A stretch of 64,000 nt of DNA from Balanoglossus misakiensis (taxonomy: Eukaryota > Hemichordata), in the NCBI GenBank assembly GCA_040954595.2, contig CM082585.2:1054001-1118000 (forward strand), in the 5' to 3' direction. Below the pieces are notes generated by a model. That model was not told the origin of the DNA. It did no database searches and was given only the letters and a program-made list of their open reading frames with translations. Below, piece by piece: positions 45,930 to 55,970 of this stretch. Numbering within the stretch: position 1 is the stretch's first letter; each line of letters opens with the position of its first letter. A program made the translations under genes and the position numbers.

Positions 45930-47090
45930 GCAAGATATGGGAAAGTAGGTCAAAGGTCACCTGAGGTCATGCAAAATTTGGGCAAGAAATTTTGACCCTA
46001 TACTGGTCCAAGTTGAACAAAAACCAAACCTATAGCCCTATTGGTTAGCCTGTAATTAGGTATGCACATAATTAATGAGATATGCAGGTGTCACAGGTGA
46101 CCCATATTTTGGCTTTTCAATTTTAGTCCCAACCCTCCAAACGCGAAGTCTGTATCTGCTCTGGATGCCAAGATATGATAAAGTAGGTCAAAGGTCACCT
46201 GAGGTCATGCAAAATTTGGGCAAGAAATTTTGACCTTATACTGGTCCATGTTCAATAAAAACCAAACCTATAGCCTTATTGGTTAGCCTAGGATTAGGTA
46301 TGCACATAATTAATGAGATATGCAGGTGTCACAGGTGACCCCCAATTTTGGCTTTTCAATTTTAGTGCCAACCCTCCAAACGCCAAGTCTGTACCTGCTC
46401 TAGATGCCAAGATATGGTAAAGTAGGTCAAAGGTCACCTAAGGTCATGCAAAATTTGGTCAAGAAATTTTGACCCTATACTGGTCCATGTTCAACAAAAA
46501 CCAAACCTATAGCCTTATTGGTTAGCCTGGAATTAGGTATGCACATAATTAATGAGATATGCAGGTGTCACAGGTGACCCCCAATTTTGGCTTCTCAATT
46601 TTAGTGCTAATCCTCCAAACGCCAAGTCTGTACCTGCTCTGGATGCCAAGATATGGAAAAGTAGGTCAAAGGTCACCTGAGGTCATGCAAAATTTGGGCA
46701 AGAAATTTTGACCCTATACTGGTCCATGTTCAACAAAAACCAAACCTATAGCCCTATTGGTTAGCCTGGAATTAGGTATGCACATAATTAATGAGATATG
46801 CAGGTGTCACAGGTGACCCATATTTTGGCTTTTCAATTTTAGTCCCAACCCTCCAAACGCCAAGTCTGTACCTGCTCTGGATGCCCAGATATAGGAAAGT
46901 AGGTCAAAGGTCACCTGAGGTCACCCAAAATTTGGGCAAGAAATTTTGACCCTATACTGGTCCATGTCCCACAAGAACGAAACCTCTAGCCCTATTAATT
47001 AGCCCGGAATTAGGTATGCACATAATTAATGTGTTAAGCAGGTGTTACAGGTGAGCCCAAAAATTTGCCTTTTATTTTGGCCCCATTGTG
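45930..47090 (+). repeat. Satellite-like 239-bp tandem repeat, about 5 copies
   Basis: GTAGGTCAAAGGTCACC begins at 45945, 46183, 46422, 46661 and 46899, giving periods of 238-239 bp. Other landmarks are AAATTTGGGCAAGAAATTTT, CTATACTGGTCC, TTGGTTAGCCTGGAATTAGG, ACATAATTAATGAGATATG and CCAACCCTCCAAACGC. Units are about 95% alike; the last decays after 47030. Each unit contains three AGGTCA half-sites. Confidence 0.93.
45946..45968 (+). promoter_or_regulatory. DR1 plus DR4 nuclear-receptor-type half-site cluster (first of five)
   Basis: AGGTCA-A-AGGTCA is a perfect direct repeat with 1-bp spacing, followed four bases later by a third AGGTCA. DR1 is the preferred site of RXR, HNF4 and COUP-TF type receptors, and DR4 suits thyroid/LXR type. 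The same triple half-site is intact in the units at 46183, 46422, 46661 and 46899. Whether any receptor binds is unknown. Confidence 0.45.
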
Positions 47091-47239
47091 CTCACTGGCC
47101 AATAGACAGTCACTGTACAGGACTATTGCACAGACCAGAATTCCACAATAAGACGTGGACATAGCTTAACCATAGAGGTATAAGTAAAGGTATAAATTTA
47201 ATAAAAAGACTAAAAAATTCATAAAAAATAAAACATCCA

Positions 47240-47605
47240 TGATATCAACTTAACACTTACAGGTCGGTGTGAGGTTGACATAAGGTACATACATATCAAT
47301 TTTCAAAGCAATCTGACCAGTAATTGTTGACTTACAGAGTTTTGATCAATTTCACATTTTACAAGCTAATTTGCATATTTTTGGGCCTGGCAATTTCGTT
47401 TGGACAAACTCCCATCTACAGCCCAGCCTGCACCTACACACCAAATATTGAGGTGATACGCGCAGCGGTTTTCAAGTTTTTGATGTGGACGGACATACAG
47501 ACATACATCCATACATCCATACATCCATCCATCCATACATACATACAGACGCAACCCATCCCATAAGGTCCCATGGTATATAGGCCTATACCAATGGGAC
47601 CTAAA
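47240..47605 (-). repeat. GGTCCC dispersed repeat, inverted copy
   Basis: On the minus strand it has the usual order: GGTCCCATTGGTATAGG hairpin, ATGTATGGATGGATGG microsatellite, ATGTCCGTCCACATC, ATATTTGGTGTGTAGG, TAGATGGGAGTTTGTCC, GCAAATTAGC. The TCCA/TACA tract at 47492-47552 is a microsatellite. Confidence 0.85.
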
Positions 47606-47608
47606 AAA

Positions 47609-47653
47609 TAAAAATATATTTGTAGATGGTTATCAAATTCGCTGTGTCTGAAA
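47609..47653 (-). repeat. Right arm of the distant inverted repeat
   Basis: Reverse complement of 45288-45332. Immediately after it, from 47654, the match to segmental duplication copy 1 resumes (TTGTCAGATTGCTTTGAA). Confidence 0.75.
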
Positions 47654-47785
47654 GAGCTTGTCAGATTGCTTTGAACTTTGACAGGAATGTTCCTTGTAGT
47701 GATTTAAGTAAGATGGTGTACAATTATAGTGATTTTTGCATATTTGTGTTTTTGCCACTTTTGAACAAATGTAGTTTTGTTTAAC
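47654..47785 (+). repeat. Detached tail of segmental duplication copy 2
   Basis: It matches 38088-38215 (CAGGAATGTTCCTTGTAGTG, AAGATGGTGTACAATTATAG, CACTTTTGAACAAATG). It shows that the 2.3-2.8 kb before it was inserted or inverted after the duplication. Confidence 0.75.
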
Positions 47786-48009
47786 CCCCATCTTACCCTA
47801 TCCATATTCAAATAAATATGAAAAGAAATTTCTCACAGATATTATTTACTTTGATAATACTACCATTTGTGCAATAACTAATCAATCAAACAGTCAATAA
47901 TCATAAATTGGGAGTTCAAAAATATCTATAAGGGAGATTTAAAACCCCGTTAGCAACAACTGTTAGCCATGTTTTCAGTATTAATGTTTTGTGTAGCTTC
48001 TGCAGTTTT

Positions 48010-48750
48010 TAGGTCCCATATGGTATGTACCATGGGCCTTATGGAATCAGTTGCGTCTGTATTTATGTATGGATGTACTGTATTTTCGCGAGTTAAATTT
48101 TTCGCGATATCGAGAGAGGCCACTGTTTCGCGAGTATTAATTTTCGCGTTCTCTTATTTCATTCACTGCATCGTTATCTTCAAAAACAATTTACGCGACT
48201 TTTTATTTTCACGTTATTTTGGCTCTCGCGTATTTGGCGAAAATTAATTGCTCGCGAAAATAAAGTGTTTTACAGTATGTCTGTCTGTTTGTATGGATGT
48301 ATGTCTGTATGTCCGTCCACATCTAAAACTTGAAAACCGTTGTGCATATCACCTCGATATTTGGTGTGCAGATGCAGGCTGGGCTGTAGATTGGAGTTTG
48401 TTAACATGAAAATGTCATTACCAAATATATGCAAATTAGCTGGAAAATGTGAAATTGGTCAAAACTCGCAAAATTCAACAACTGCTGGTCAGATTGATTT
48501 GGAAATTGGTATGCAAGTACCTTATGCCTACCTCATACAGTCCTGTATGTTTTGAGCTAATTTTGATTTTCTATTTTTGATGCATTTGTTTGTATTTTTC
48601 AACATTATTGGTAAAAAATCTTCATATGAATCTAAAATTACCGTTGAATCATCCAGTGTGAGTTAGCACTGTAATTAGCAAAAGTTATAAATCCACAGTT
48701 ACCCAGCAAATTTGATATAATGCTTCACATAGGTATTGGTTTTGAACATC
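48010..48750 (+). repeat. GGTCCC dispersed repeat, copy split by a foldback element
   Basis: It starts AGGTCCCATATGGTATG and ACCATGGGCC. It is interrupted at 48076-48277, then continues TGTCTGTCTG, CCGTCCACATC, ATTTGGTGTGCAGATGC and GCAAATTAGCTGG to TACCTCATACAGTCC. Confidence 0.82.
48076..48277. mobile_element. TA-flanked foldback MITE rich in TTTCGCG (202 bp)
   Basis: It starts TACTGTATTTTCGCGAG and ends CTCGCGAAAATAAAG, TGTTTTACAGTA. The ends are inverted repeats with about 12 bases missing from the left. Several inner TTTCGCG / CGCGAAAA copies fold on themselves. It sits inside a GGTCCC repeat between GGATG and TGTCTG, so it is an insertion; a TA target would fit a Tc1/mariner-type driver. 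Confidence 0.82.
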
Positions 48751-49968
48751 CTTCAGAAAGGGTATGAATATTTTAAAATTTTTACTGTTGCAACCCAGAC
48801 TAGTTTATTTCTGAATAAACAGAGAAATGACAACCGGATAGATTATTCTTCTGTACTAAAGACATATGCAGACACAAGAAATAGTCTGAACATTTTCAGT
48901 ACATTACTAAAACAGTGTCGGTACATTGTACTATAAACTGAGGAAGATTAGTGACTATTGTTTGCCAAAAATGGTCCCAAGTCATTTCTCAAGCATAGCA
49001 GAATAGTAGCTTTGAGTAGCAAAGTGTGATGATTTAAAATGTAAAAAGACAACACCAATCTCTAGCTCTGCTCTCAGCACTGCAAAAGTTATCTGACAGG
49101 TAGATAGATGTTCAGTCATCCTATGTCTGTCAACATTTTTCTTTTCTGAAATCACTGGCGCAAGTGCTTTTAAAATTGGTGTGCAGGTTTCTTGGGGTGG
49201 CGAAGTAATGTGTGTTCAAATTGTGTTGAATTCTGCATATTTGTAGTTTGGAACAAGTTTTTTGCTGTTTTTGGAAGAAAAAAGCTAAGCTCGTAGATTA
49301 CTTTGACTATGCAGGTTTCTAGGTATGACACAAGTTGTTTCTTCAAAATATGGTGAAATTTGCATATTTGGGGGGAAATTTTCTCTGAAATTTAGTATTG
49401 ATCTCCCTGAGGTATGTGACATAATCTGTGATTTTGTATTTTGGAGACAGTTGCCTTTTTGTACAAACAAAAAATCTTGTCAGAATATGCATGTCTGATT
49501 GCCATGTCCACAGGGGTGATCTACTTTTATTTACATTATAACCGAATCTGTAAAGTTTTCATAATGATCTTTAAAATAGGTACGTCTAATTGTTTTGATC
49601 TTTGGTATGAATTGTCCCTTGGTGATCTTAGTCAATGCTTTTGAAATTCCGCTGAATATTGCATTATTATTTTGTCTAAGTCTGAAGAGTAGTCATCATC
49701 TCTGAAACCCCTTGACCTAAGTCAGGTGTCAAATAGTACAATTTGCAGATTTGTTGCATTGGAGATATTGTTGCAGTTTTTGAAATTCAAGATGGCTGCC
49801 AATGTCTGTGTTAACTCTATGGAAAAACATTTATGTAAATACTTTTCTGAAAACAAGGCGGTGAACATCACATTTTTGTTTACAAACAGTAATAGAAATA
49901 GCTATCATTGTTTCTGAAAATCCTAACTTGTAGGATTCTTTTTCAATCTCTGGCATCAGCAGAGACAA
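48751..49968. other. Low-copy DNA with faint GGTCCC-type pieces
   Basis: Phrases such as AAAATTGGTGTGCAGGTTTC, GGTGAAATTTGCATATTTG and TTGGTATGAATTG at 49140-49640 look like very old repeat. No gene recognised. Confidence 0.45.
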
Positions 49969-50709
49969 TTAAGGTGGCATTGCATGAAAAGTTGTGATTT
50001 TTGCCAAATTTTACTTTTTTACATAAATCGGTAGGCCTAATACTCGCCCACATCCTGACTAATACGTCTTGGCGGAAATGGTGCACAATCACCCCCAAAT
50101 AGCACTTTTCTGAATGAGTTCACAGCTTAACAAATAGGTGTCAACAATGCAAATGGCCGTTTTTCTCGGTTTGCATTTTCGCTGCTTTTGACAACTTCGG
50201 ACTAAAATAGCTTCGCCCTGCATTGGCCGAATTTGCTCAAATTTTGACAGGGAATTGTGTATGACCCATCCAACAAAACGCTAGTTTTGTATGTCGATAA
50301 AGTGTCCCTAGCGGGAATAAACTCTGATTCAATACAACTCACCGTGAATTTGATCAAATTTTCAGAAAATCTAACTTTCAAACGCTGTTACTCCTCAATG
50401 GAAGCAGATAACGCAAAACAAAATTAGCGTTTTTTTGCACGTGTACTTTAGTTTCGAATGACATATTAAGATGCATGATGCATGGTCAACTTTTTTACCT
50501 ATTTTAAATTTCATGACATAATATAAAAAAATGGGTTTTTTCGCCCAAAATCGCCACCATTTCCGGGGATCAATAATATTTGCAACTCAAACAAAAGTTC
50601 AAAATCTCAGCTTCCAGAATATATATGGTTTATGGGGGTTTAAACTTTGTCTTTGATGAGAAATAGGCCTCTGAAAAAGTCTCGACGGTTTCATGCAGTG
50701 CCACCTTAA
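49969..50709. mobile_element. 741-bp TTAA-flanked non-autonomous element
   Basis: Ends are TTAAGGTGGCATTGCATGAA and TTTCATGCAGTGCCACCTTAA. They are inverted repeats over about 19 bp with one mismatch, each bordered by TTAA. The interior has no long frame and no sign of transposase. The piggyBac-type target suggests the same class of driver as the 355-bp family, but terminal and inner sequence are unrelated to it. Confidence 0.85.
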
Positions 50710-50989
50710 ACAACTCTATAAAAAGTCTTATTGCTTAGTACTGGCACGAGGTGGTAAAAAGATGTGCAGCTTTTGACTTATTACAGGCTTACACTTTGTT
50801 AGTAATATGAGTCCCTATTGGTATTGTGCTGGGTTTTTAGGAGCTTGGGCCCCATTCCCTGGATATATTTTACACCTTGCTCTGAAAACCTGCCACACCT
50901 ATGCTTCTTGAATTTGTCACAGTTGTCCTTGCCAATGAGTGTGCACCTTGAAATTCAAATCAGTCATTTGACCTGGCAGCCATATTCAG
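50710..50989. other. Low-copy DNA, no gene recognised
   Basis: No motif, splice pair or repeat structure noticed. Confidence 0.5.
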
Positions 50990-51480
50990 TTGAAATTGTT
51001 AAATAAATGCAAATTAGCTGGGAAAATTTGAAATTGGTCAAAACCACTGGTCAGATTGATTTGACAATTGGTATGCAAGTACCTTATGTCAACCACATAC
51101 AGTCCTGTATTTTGAATAGTTTGAATGTTCTATTTTTATGCATTTTTTGCTTTTTTCCTCATTTTTGGTAAAACATCTACTTTTCTAAAATTGATGAGAC
51201 GACTTCTTTGAAATTTAGTATGAAGCTTCATATAGGTGATATGAGTTAGCATACTTTTGTTAAAATGTTGCAAAATTTGCATATTCATAATTTTGGAGCA
51301 ATTTCGGCCGTTTTTGAATTTTTTTTTTAAACCGGTTGTTACATTGCTTTGAAATTTGTTAGTCATATTAGGGGTAGCCCAAGTAAGATTTGCATGTATG
51401 TTTTTCAAATCAACTTGATGAATTGAATAGTATATTTTTGGGATGATTTTTGCCATTTTCGGTCAAAACTCTTCTCAGAA
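50990..51480 (+). repeat. GGTCCC-type repeat, 5'-truncated copy
   Basis: It begins within the unit (GCAAATTAGCTGGGAAAA) and runs through ATGCAAGTACCTTATGTC, AGTATGAAGCTTCATATAGG and GGGGTAGCCCAAGTAAG. It is closest to 52165-52535, which forms a subfamily with it. Confidence 0.78.
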
Positions 51481-52164
51481 CCCCCCACAGTACGTGAAAT
51501 ATCCCATGAATCACTCTGGTTTGTACAACCAGAGATTACTCGGTCAAACCAGGCAAAGTTCACATGTGTAGAGAAAATTGTAGACCACTAATACAAATTT
51601 TGAGAGCATGCTTTAAAGGCGAATCTTATTGTCAATTACCATTTCAAATGATAAACAAAATCATGCATTATTGAAAGAGGAGATACAAATTTTATAAAAT
51701 AAGCAATTGCATAGCCAGCCGATACAAAAAAGTTTGAAGTAAAACAGGGACACTTGAAACATTTGTTTAATCAAACAAAACGACATTGATTTTTTTCTAT
51801 AGACAGAACAATGGAAATTTACATGTTAACTTTCAACAGAGACTGGCCACCTCAGTTAGTCATTGCTTCTTTCCTCCTAAGTGTGACATTTGACGTACAT
51901 GAATGAATACTTTGATTTCTATGGCTTTTAAATCTTGATTTTGAAATTTTCACTCTAATTCCTCAACATACTTTTTCTAGATAAATCTTAATACAGTTAT
52001 ATGTACTTCATATCATTGTTAGTATCTAAAACAGAAAGTAATTAAATGGACAATCTCGATGATACAAATCATGGAGAGTTGTGGGTAAAATATCGTACTG
52101 TGCCCCCTTTACCCCCACTGCTTTGAAATTTGATTTGAAGGTTTCAGGGTTTGTTCTCATGATA
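51481..52164. other. Low-copy DNA, no gene recognised
   Basis: AT-rich with only short open frames. Nothing supported. Confidence 0.5.
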
Positions 52165-52535
52165 ATTTACAGATTGATTTGACAATTGGTATGCAAGTAC
52201 CTTATGTCAACCACATACAATCCTGTATTTTTTTAACTAATAGTTTGAATGTTCTATTTTATGCATTTTTTGCCTTTTTCCTCATTTGTGGTAAAAAAAT
52301 TTAGTATGAAGCTTCATGTAGGTGATATGAGTTACAATACTTTTGTTGAAATGTTGCAAAATTTGCATATTGATAATTTTGGAGCAATTTCAGCCTTGTT
52401 TAATTAATTTTTTTTCTCTAAAACCGCTTGTTCCATTGCTTTAAAATTTGTTAGTCATGTTAGGGGTAGCTCAAGTAAGATTTGCATGTATGTTTTTCAA
52501 ATCAACTTGATGAATTGAATAGTATATTTTTGGGG
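52165..52535 (+). repeat. GGTCCC-type repeat, second copy of the truncated subfamily
   Basis: It matches 51054-51440 closely (GATTTGACAATTGGTATGC, CATACAATCCTG, TTTGCATGTATGTTTTTC, TGATGAATTGAATAGTATA). It ends at a GGGGG where the LINE tail begins. Confidence 0.8.
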
Positions 52536-52871
52536 GATCAAATCAAATCAAATCAAAACAAACATTTATAAAGCGCCAGAATCAATAACAATGTTATTTC
52601 CAAAGGCGCTGAAAGTATAACATCAGTGTTCGTAGGCTTTGACAAATAGAAATGTCTTGAGTTTTTGTTTGAAAATGTTGAGACTAGAAGCCTGTTGAAT
52701 GTCAGATGGCAGAGAATTCCAAAGTTGTGGCGCGACAAGGGAAAAGGCACATCCACCATATGTTTTGAGTCTGTACTTTGGTACACACAACTGGTTCCTT
52801 GAGCTGGAGCGCAGAGCCCGACTAGGCTTATATGATTTTTGATTTGATTTGGTTTCAGGGTGATTTCTCAT
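52536..52871 (-). pseudogene. Non-LTR retrotransposon 3' end (RT C-terminus plus tail)
   Basis: On the minus strand an 82-codon frame ends with LWNSLPSDIQQASSLNIFKQ then KLKTFLF and a stop. W-N-x-L-P followed by an F-K-x2-L-K-x2-L-F block is the usual C-terminal signature of CR1/L2-type LINE polyproteins. About 80 bp of 3' UTR (AGCGCC ... GGCGCTTTATAAATG) follow. The copy ends in a short TTGAT pentamer array (plus-strand ATCAA at 52537-52556), the type of tail such elements use. It is 5'-truncated before the catalytic reverse transcriptase motifs, as is common for LINE copies. Not active. Confidence 0.82.
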
Positions 52872-53575
52872 GATGATTTACAAAACCTATGACTGATTAC
52901 TTTGAAATTTGAGTAGGAAGTTAATTGGATGTGTTTGTTTAGATAATGGAATCAAATAAAGTTATTCATTCTTCACCTTCATTCTTCACCTCATTTCATT
53001 TATTGGCTGGTTTGTCTATTGTATCAGGGAAGAGTACTTGCCATCCCACCCCACCGATGCAAACTTTGAGTGGCAAAAGTAAAATTTGTCATAACATTGA
53101 GTTAATTTGCTTTTGGGCTCACTAAAATGCAACTTTGAGCTCTGTATTTGTACAAAATTTTCATTAATTGGCTGGTTTGTCTATTGTACCAGGCCAGCAT
53201 ACATAAGATCAAGATGTTTTCGGGGCTGGGGGGGGCATCATATTTTATTGCCTCTCTATGTGTGAGTCTGTCTGTCTGTACTCCTGTGTAGACTTTTTCT
53301 AGTGTAATCACTAAATGAGACCACAGTGTCCTTGACGCTATTTTTTGCGATTTTCAATGACCCTGGGGTAACCTTTGACCAGCTTTCATATATCTTGGTA
53401 TTCACAGCAGAATACAGCCTTGGCATACCCTGGTAACCATGGGAACCGTTTGGGCCCAACCAATGGTGCTGGCAGCGTTAATTTTTAAATGATTTCTTCT
53501 TGTCGTTTTCTTTATCAATATGATGACTTGACCTAATCAGATTATTAAAATAATTTCATTCTTTTTTTACATTAG
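52872..53575. other. Low-copy DNA with an inverted fragment of the 239-bp family
   Basis: Around 53310-53420 the minus strand reads AGCGTCAAGGACACTGTGG and GGTCAAAGGTTACC, as at 45880-45960. This is a diverged single copy of the flank and start of the 239-bp array, in opposite orientation. No gene. Confidence 0.5.
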
Positions 53576-53648
53576 GTTCTTTGGTAACACTGCTGCTGGA
53601 GGGAGTGTAATATTTGTAACGACGTCGCCACCTAATACTGTACTGGAG
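53576..53648 (+). CDS. Small exon-like segment C (73 bp)
   Basis: A long pyrimidine tract and TTACATTAG precede it, and a GTATGA donor follows. Like exon B it has one leading base and 24 codons in phase 0 (FFGNTAAGGSVIFVTTSPPN, then TVLE), length 73. Its 3' part plus the donor region was multiplied into the 50-bp minisatellite that follows. Product unknown. Confidence 0.38.
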
Positions 53649-54335
53649 GTATGAACTTAAACTTGTAACGACGCCGCCACCTAATACTGTACTGGAGAGA
53701 TGAAGTTAATACTTGTAACGACGCCGCCACCTAATACTGTACTGGAGAGATGAAGTTAATACTTGTAACGACGCCGCCACCTAATACTGTACTGGAGAGA
53801 TGAACTTAATACTTGTAACGACGCCGCCACCTAATACTGTACTGGAGAGATGAAGTTAATACTTGTAACGACGCCGCCACCTAATACTGTACTGGAGAGA
53901 TGAAGTTAATACTTGTAACGACGCCGCCACCTAATACTGTACTGGAGAGATGAAGTTAATACTTGTAACGACGCCGCCACCTAATACTGTACTGGAGAGA
54001 TGAAGTTAATACTTGTAACGACGCCGCCACCTAATACTGTACTGGAGAGATGAAGTTAATACTTGTAACGACGCCGCCACCTAATACTGTACTGGAGGGA
54101 TGAACTTAAACTTGTAACGACGCCGCCACCTAATACTGTACTGGAGAGATGAAGTTAATACTTGTAACGACGCCGCCACCTAATACTGTACTGGAGAGAT
54201 GAAGTTAATACTTGTAACGCCGCCGCCACCTAATACTGTACTGGAGAGATGAACTTAATACTTGTAACGACGCCGCCACCTTATACTGTACTGGAGGGAT
54301 GAACTTAAACCTGTAACGACGCCAGATGATGCTCC
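53612..54335 (+). repeat. 50-bp minisatellite, about 15 copies
   Basis: The unit TGTAACGACGCCGCCACC, TAATACTGTACTGGAGAGAT, GAAGTTAATACT repeats every 49-50 bp with very little change. The first copy is the end of exon-like segment C. Only that copy keeps GAGGTATGA; later copies have GAGAGATGA or GAGGGATGA, so the GT donor is lost. High homogeneity points to recent expansion. Confidence 0.95.
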
Positions 54336-54412
54336 TGTGACCAGAGGGATGAACGACGCCATGATTTGTTGATCTGATCTAATTAATAATATTCATTCTT
54401 TTTTTTCAATAG

Positions 54413-54512
54413 GTTCATTGGTATTATCATCGCCGGAGGGAGTCTAATCAATATCTACAACAACGCCGCACCAGATAACAATATCAAAACCAGAGGGATG
54501 CTATCAATAGGT
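54413..54512 (+). CDS. Exon-like segment D, diverged duplicate of C
   Basis: Pyrimidine tract and TTCAATAG acceptor, one leading base, then an open frame FIGIIIAGGSLINIYNNAAP to a TAG at 54513. Upstream intron sequence and GGAGGGAGT inside match segment C, so C and D are tandem duplicates about 837 bp apart. No donor is seen at the position matching C (GAGGGATG instead of GAGGTATG). It could be a terminal exon or a dead copy. Confidence 0.35.
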
Positions 54513-54690
54513 TAGGCTAATAAAAATGGTTTAATCTGAGGGAATGGTAAAGGGTTGGTGTATGAATATGTTAGGGTAATAAAAAATGGTATAATCTAAC
54601 GGAATGGTGAAGGGTTGGTGTATAAACAGGTTAGGCTAATAAAAATGGTATAATCTAATGAAATGGTGAAGGGTTGGTGTATGATGACTA
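54508..54690 (+). repeat. 60-bp repeat, three copies
   Basis: GGTTAGGCTAATAAAAATGG, TATAATCTAACGGAATGGTG, AAGGGTTGGTGTAT repeats at periods of 60 and 59 bp. Confidence 0.85.
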
Positions 54691-55100
54691 ATAAGACATT
54701 GTGCACAAGGGTACTATAATAAAACTGTCTGCAAGGGTATAATATTATGGTTTCAAGGGTATGATAAGTAATTAAAATACTATAAAAACATGAGTAATGC
54801 CACGTGGTAAATAAAAACTGTACATGTACAGAGGGTAAATACCGGTATAATATATAAAGGTGTTAACATCAATGGTGTAATAATAAAAAAAATGGGTAAC
54901 ACATGGTTTTGGTGGTATAATAATAATAAAATGGTATTAACTTGATGGTATAAACATTATGGGATGTGTATAAACGGTGTTAATATTACAAAGGTATAAT
55001 GATTAGTTGGGGTGTAATAATAAGAAATTTAAAATCATTGGGTAATTTATTAGTGTCAGGTTGGGTAAAATAATTGTTGCTATGCATTCGTGTAATAATT
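54691..55100. repeat. Degenerate GGTATAATAATAA-rich stretch
   Basis: Irregular copies of GGTATAAT, GGTGTAATAATAA and GGTAT-TAA phrases. No strict period and no gene. Confidence 0.5.
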
Positions 55101-55106
55101 GTCTGC

Positions 55107-55310
55107 GGATTTTTTGCAGCGTTACCCGCGTTCGCGTTCTTCATTGCAGGTCGCTCGTCATGTAATGGAATTTCGCCGTGTGCCCGTTTGATTCGCCGAT
55201 GGATTTTTTACAACGTTACCCGCGTTCGCGTTCTTCATCGCAGTTGGATCGTCGTGTAATGGAATTTCGCCGTGTGCCCGTTTGATTCGCCGATGGATTT
55301 TTTGCTTTCG
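55107..55310 (+). repeat. 93-bp tandem duplication
   Basis: GGATTTTTTGCAGCGTTACC, CGCGTTCGCGTTCTTCAT, CGTGTAATGGAATTTCGCCG, TGTGCCCGTTTGATTCGCC occurs twice, with a third GATGGATTTTTTGC start at about 55290. It is much more CpG-rich than its surroundings. Confidence 0.88.
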
Positions 55311-55730
55311 TCATCGTAATTCCCGCATCAACACGAATCCTCAATCTCGCGTAACAACAATACATCAAAATGTACACAGAAAAATAGGAGTCGGCAAGAC
55401 AATTCTGGTTAGTTTGAGCCCCAACCTTTTAAAATTCACAACGGGGGAGGGGGCAGTTTTTCCTCATTTTATATTTGGCTCGAGGTTTTTAACTGTCCCC
55501 AGGCGCGTAAAGTTAGTTAGTTTATCACACAGTATGTAATTATCTTGCTTGATTTAAAAAAACACTAAAATTGTATGGGGGAGCTTCTTGCGATTTGCAC
55601 TTAAGAAACTGATGGTTTGTACCCATAGATAATATTTAGTATTAAGCACATAATTGCCTGGAAATAAAAATTAACTCAAGGGTAGAATGCAACAGTTAAT
55701 TTTGTGCAATATCAACAGGAGCTATTTTGG
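55311..55730. other. Low-copy DNA, no gene recognised
   Basis: Contains ACGGGGGAGGGGG. No supported gene. Confidence 0.5.
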
Positions 55731-55838
55731 CACATTATTTCAGTTTGATAAACACTGTTTTTGCTCATTGTTTCATTTCGACCACATTATTTCAGTTTGA
55801 TAAACACTGTTTTTGCTTATTGTTTCATTTCAACCACT
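55731..55838 (+). repeat. 52-bp tandem duplication
   Basis: CACATTATTTCAGTTTGATA, AACACTGTTTTTGCT(C/T)ATTG, TTTCATTTC(G/A)ACC is present twice in a row. Confidence 0.9.
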
Positions 55839-55970
55839 TTTGTCACCTTGTTTTAAATTGAATGCAAGCATTGTTTCTGTTTGACCACTACTTGGGGTAA
55901 TTGTTCCAAATTGGTATGCAAGATATTTTACATCAGCAGTTAGCCATCTAGCCACACTTTAGCTGCACAG

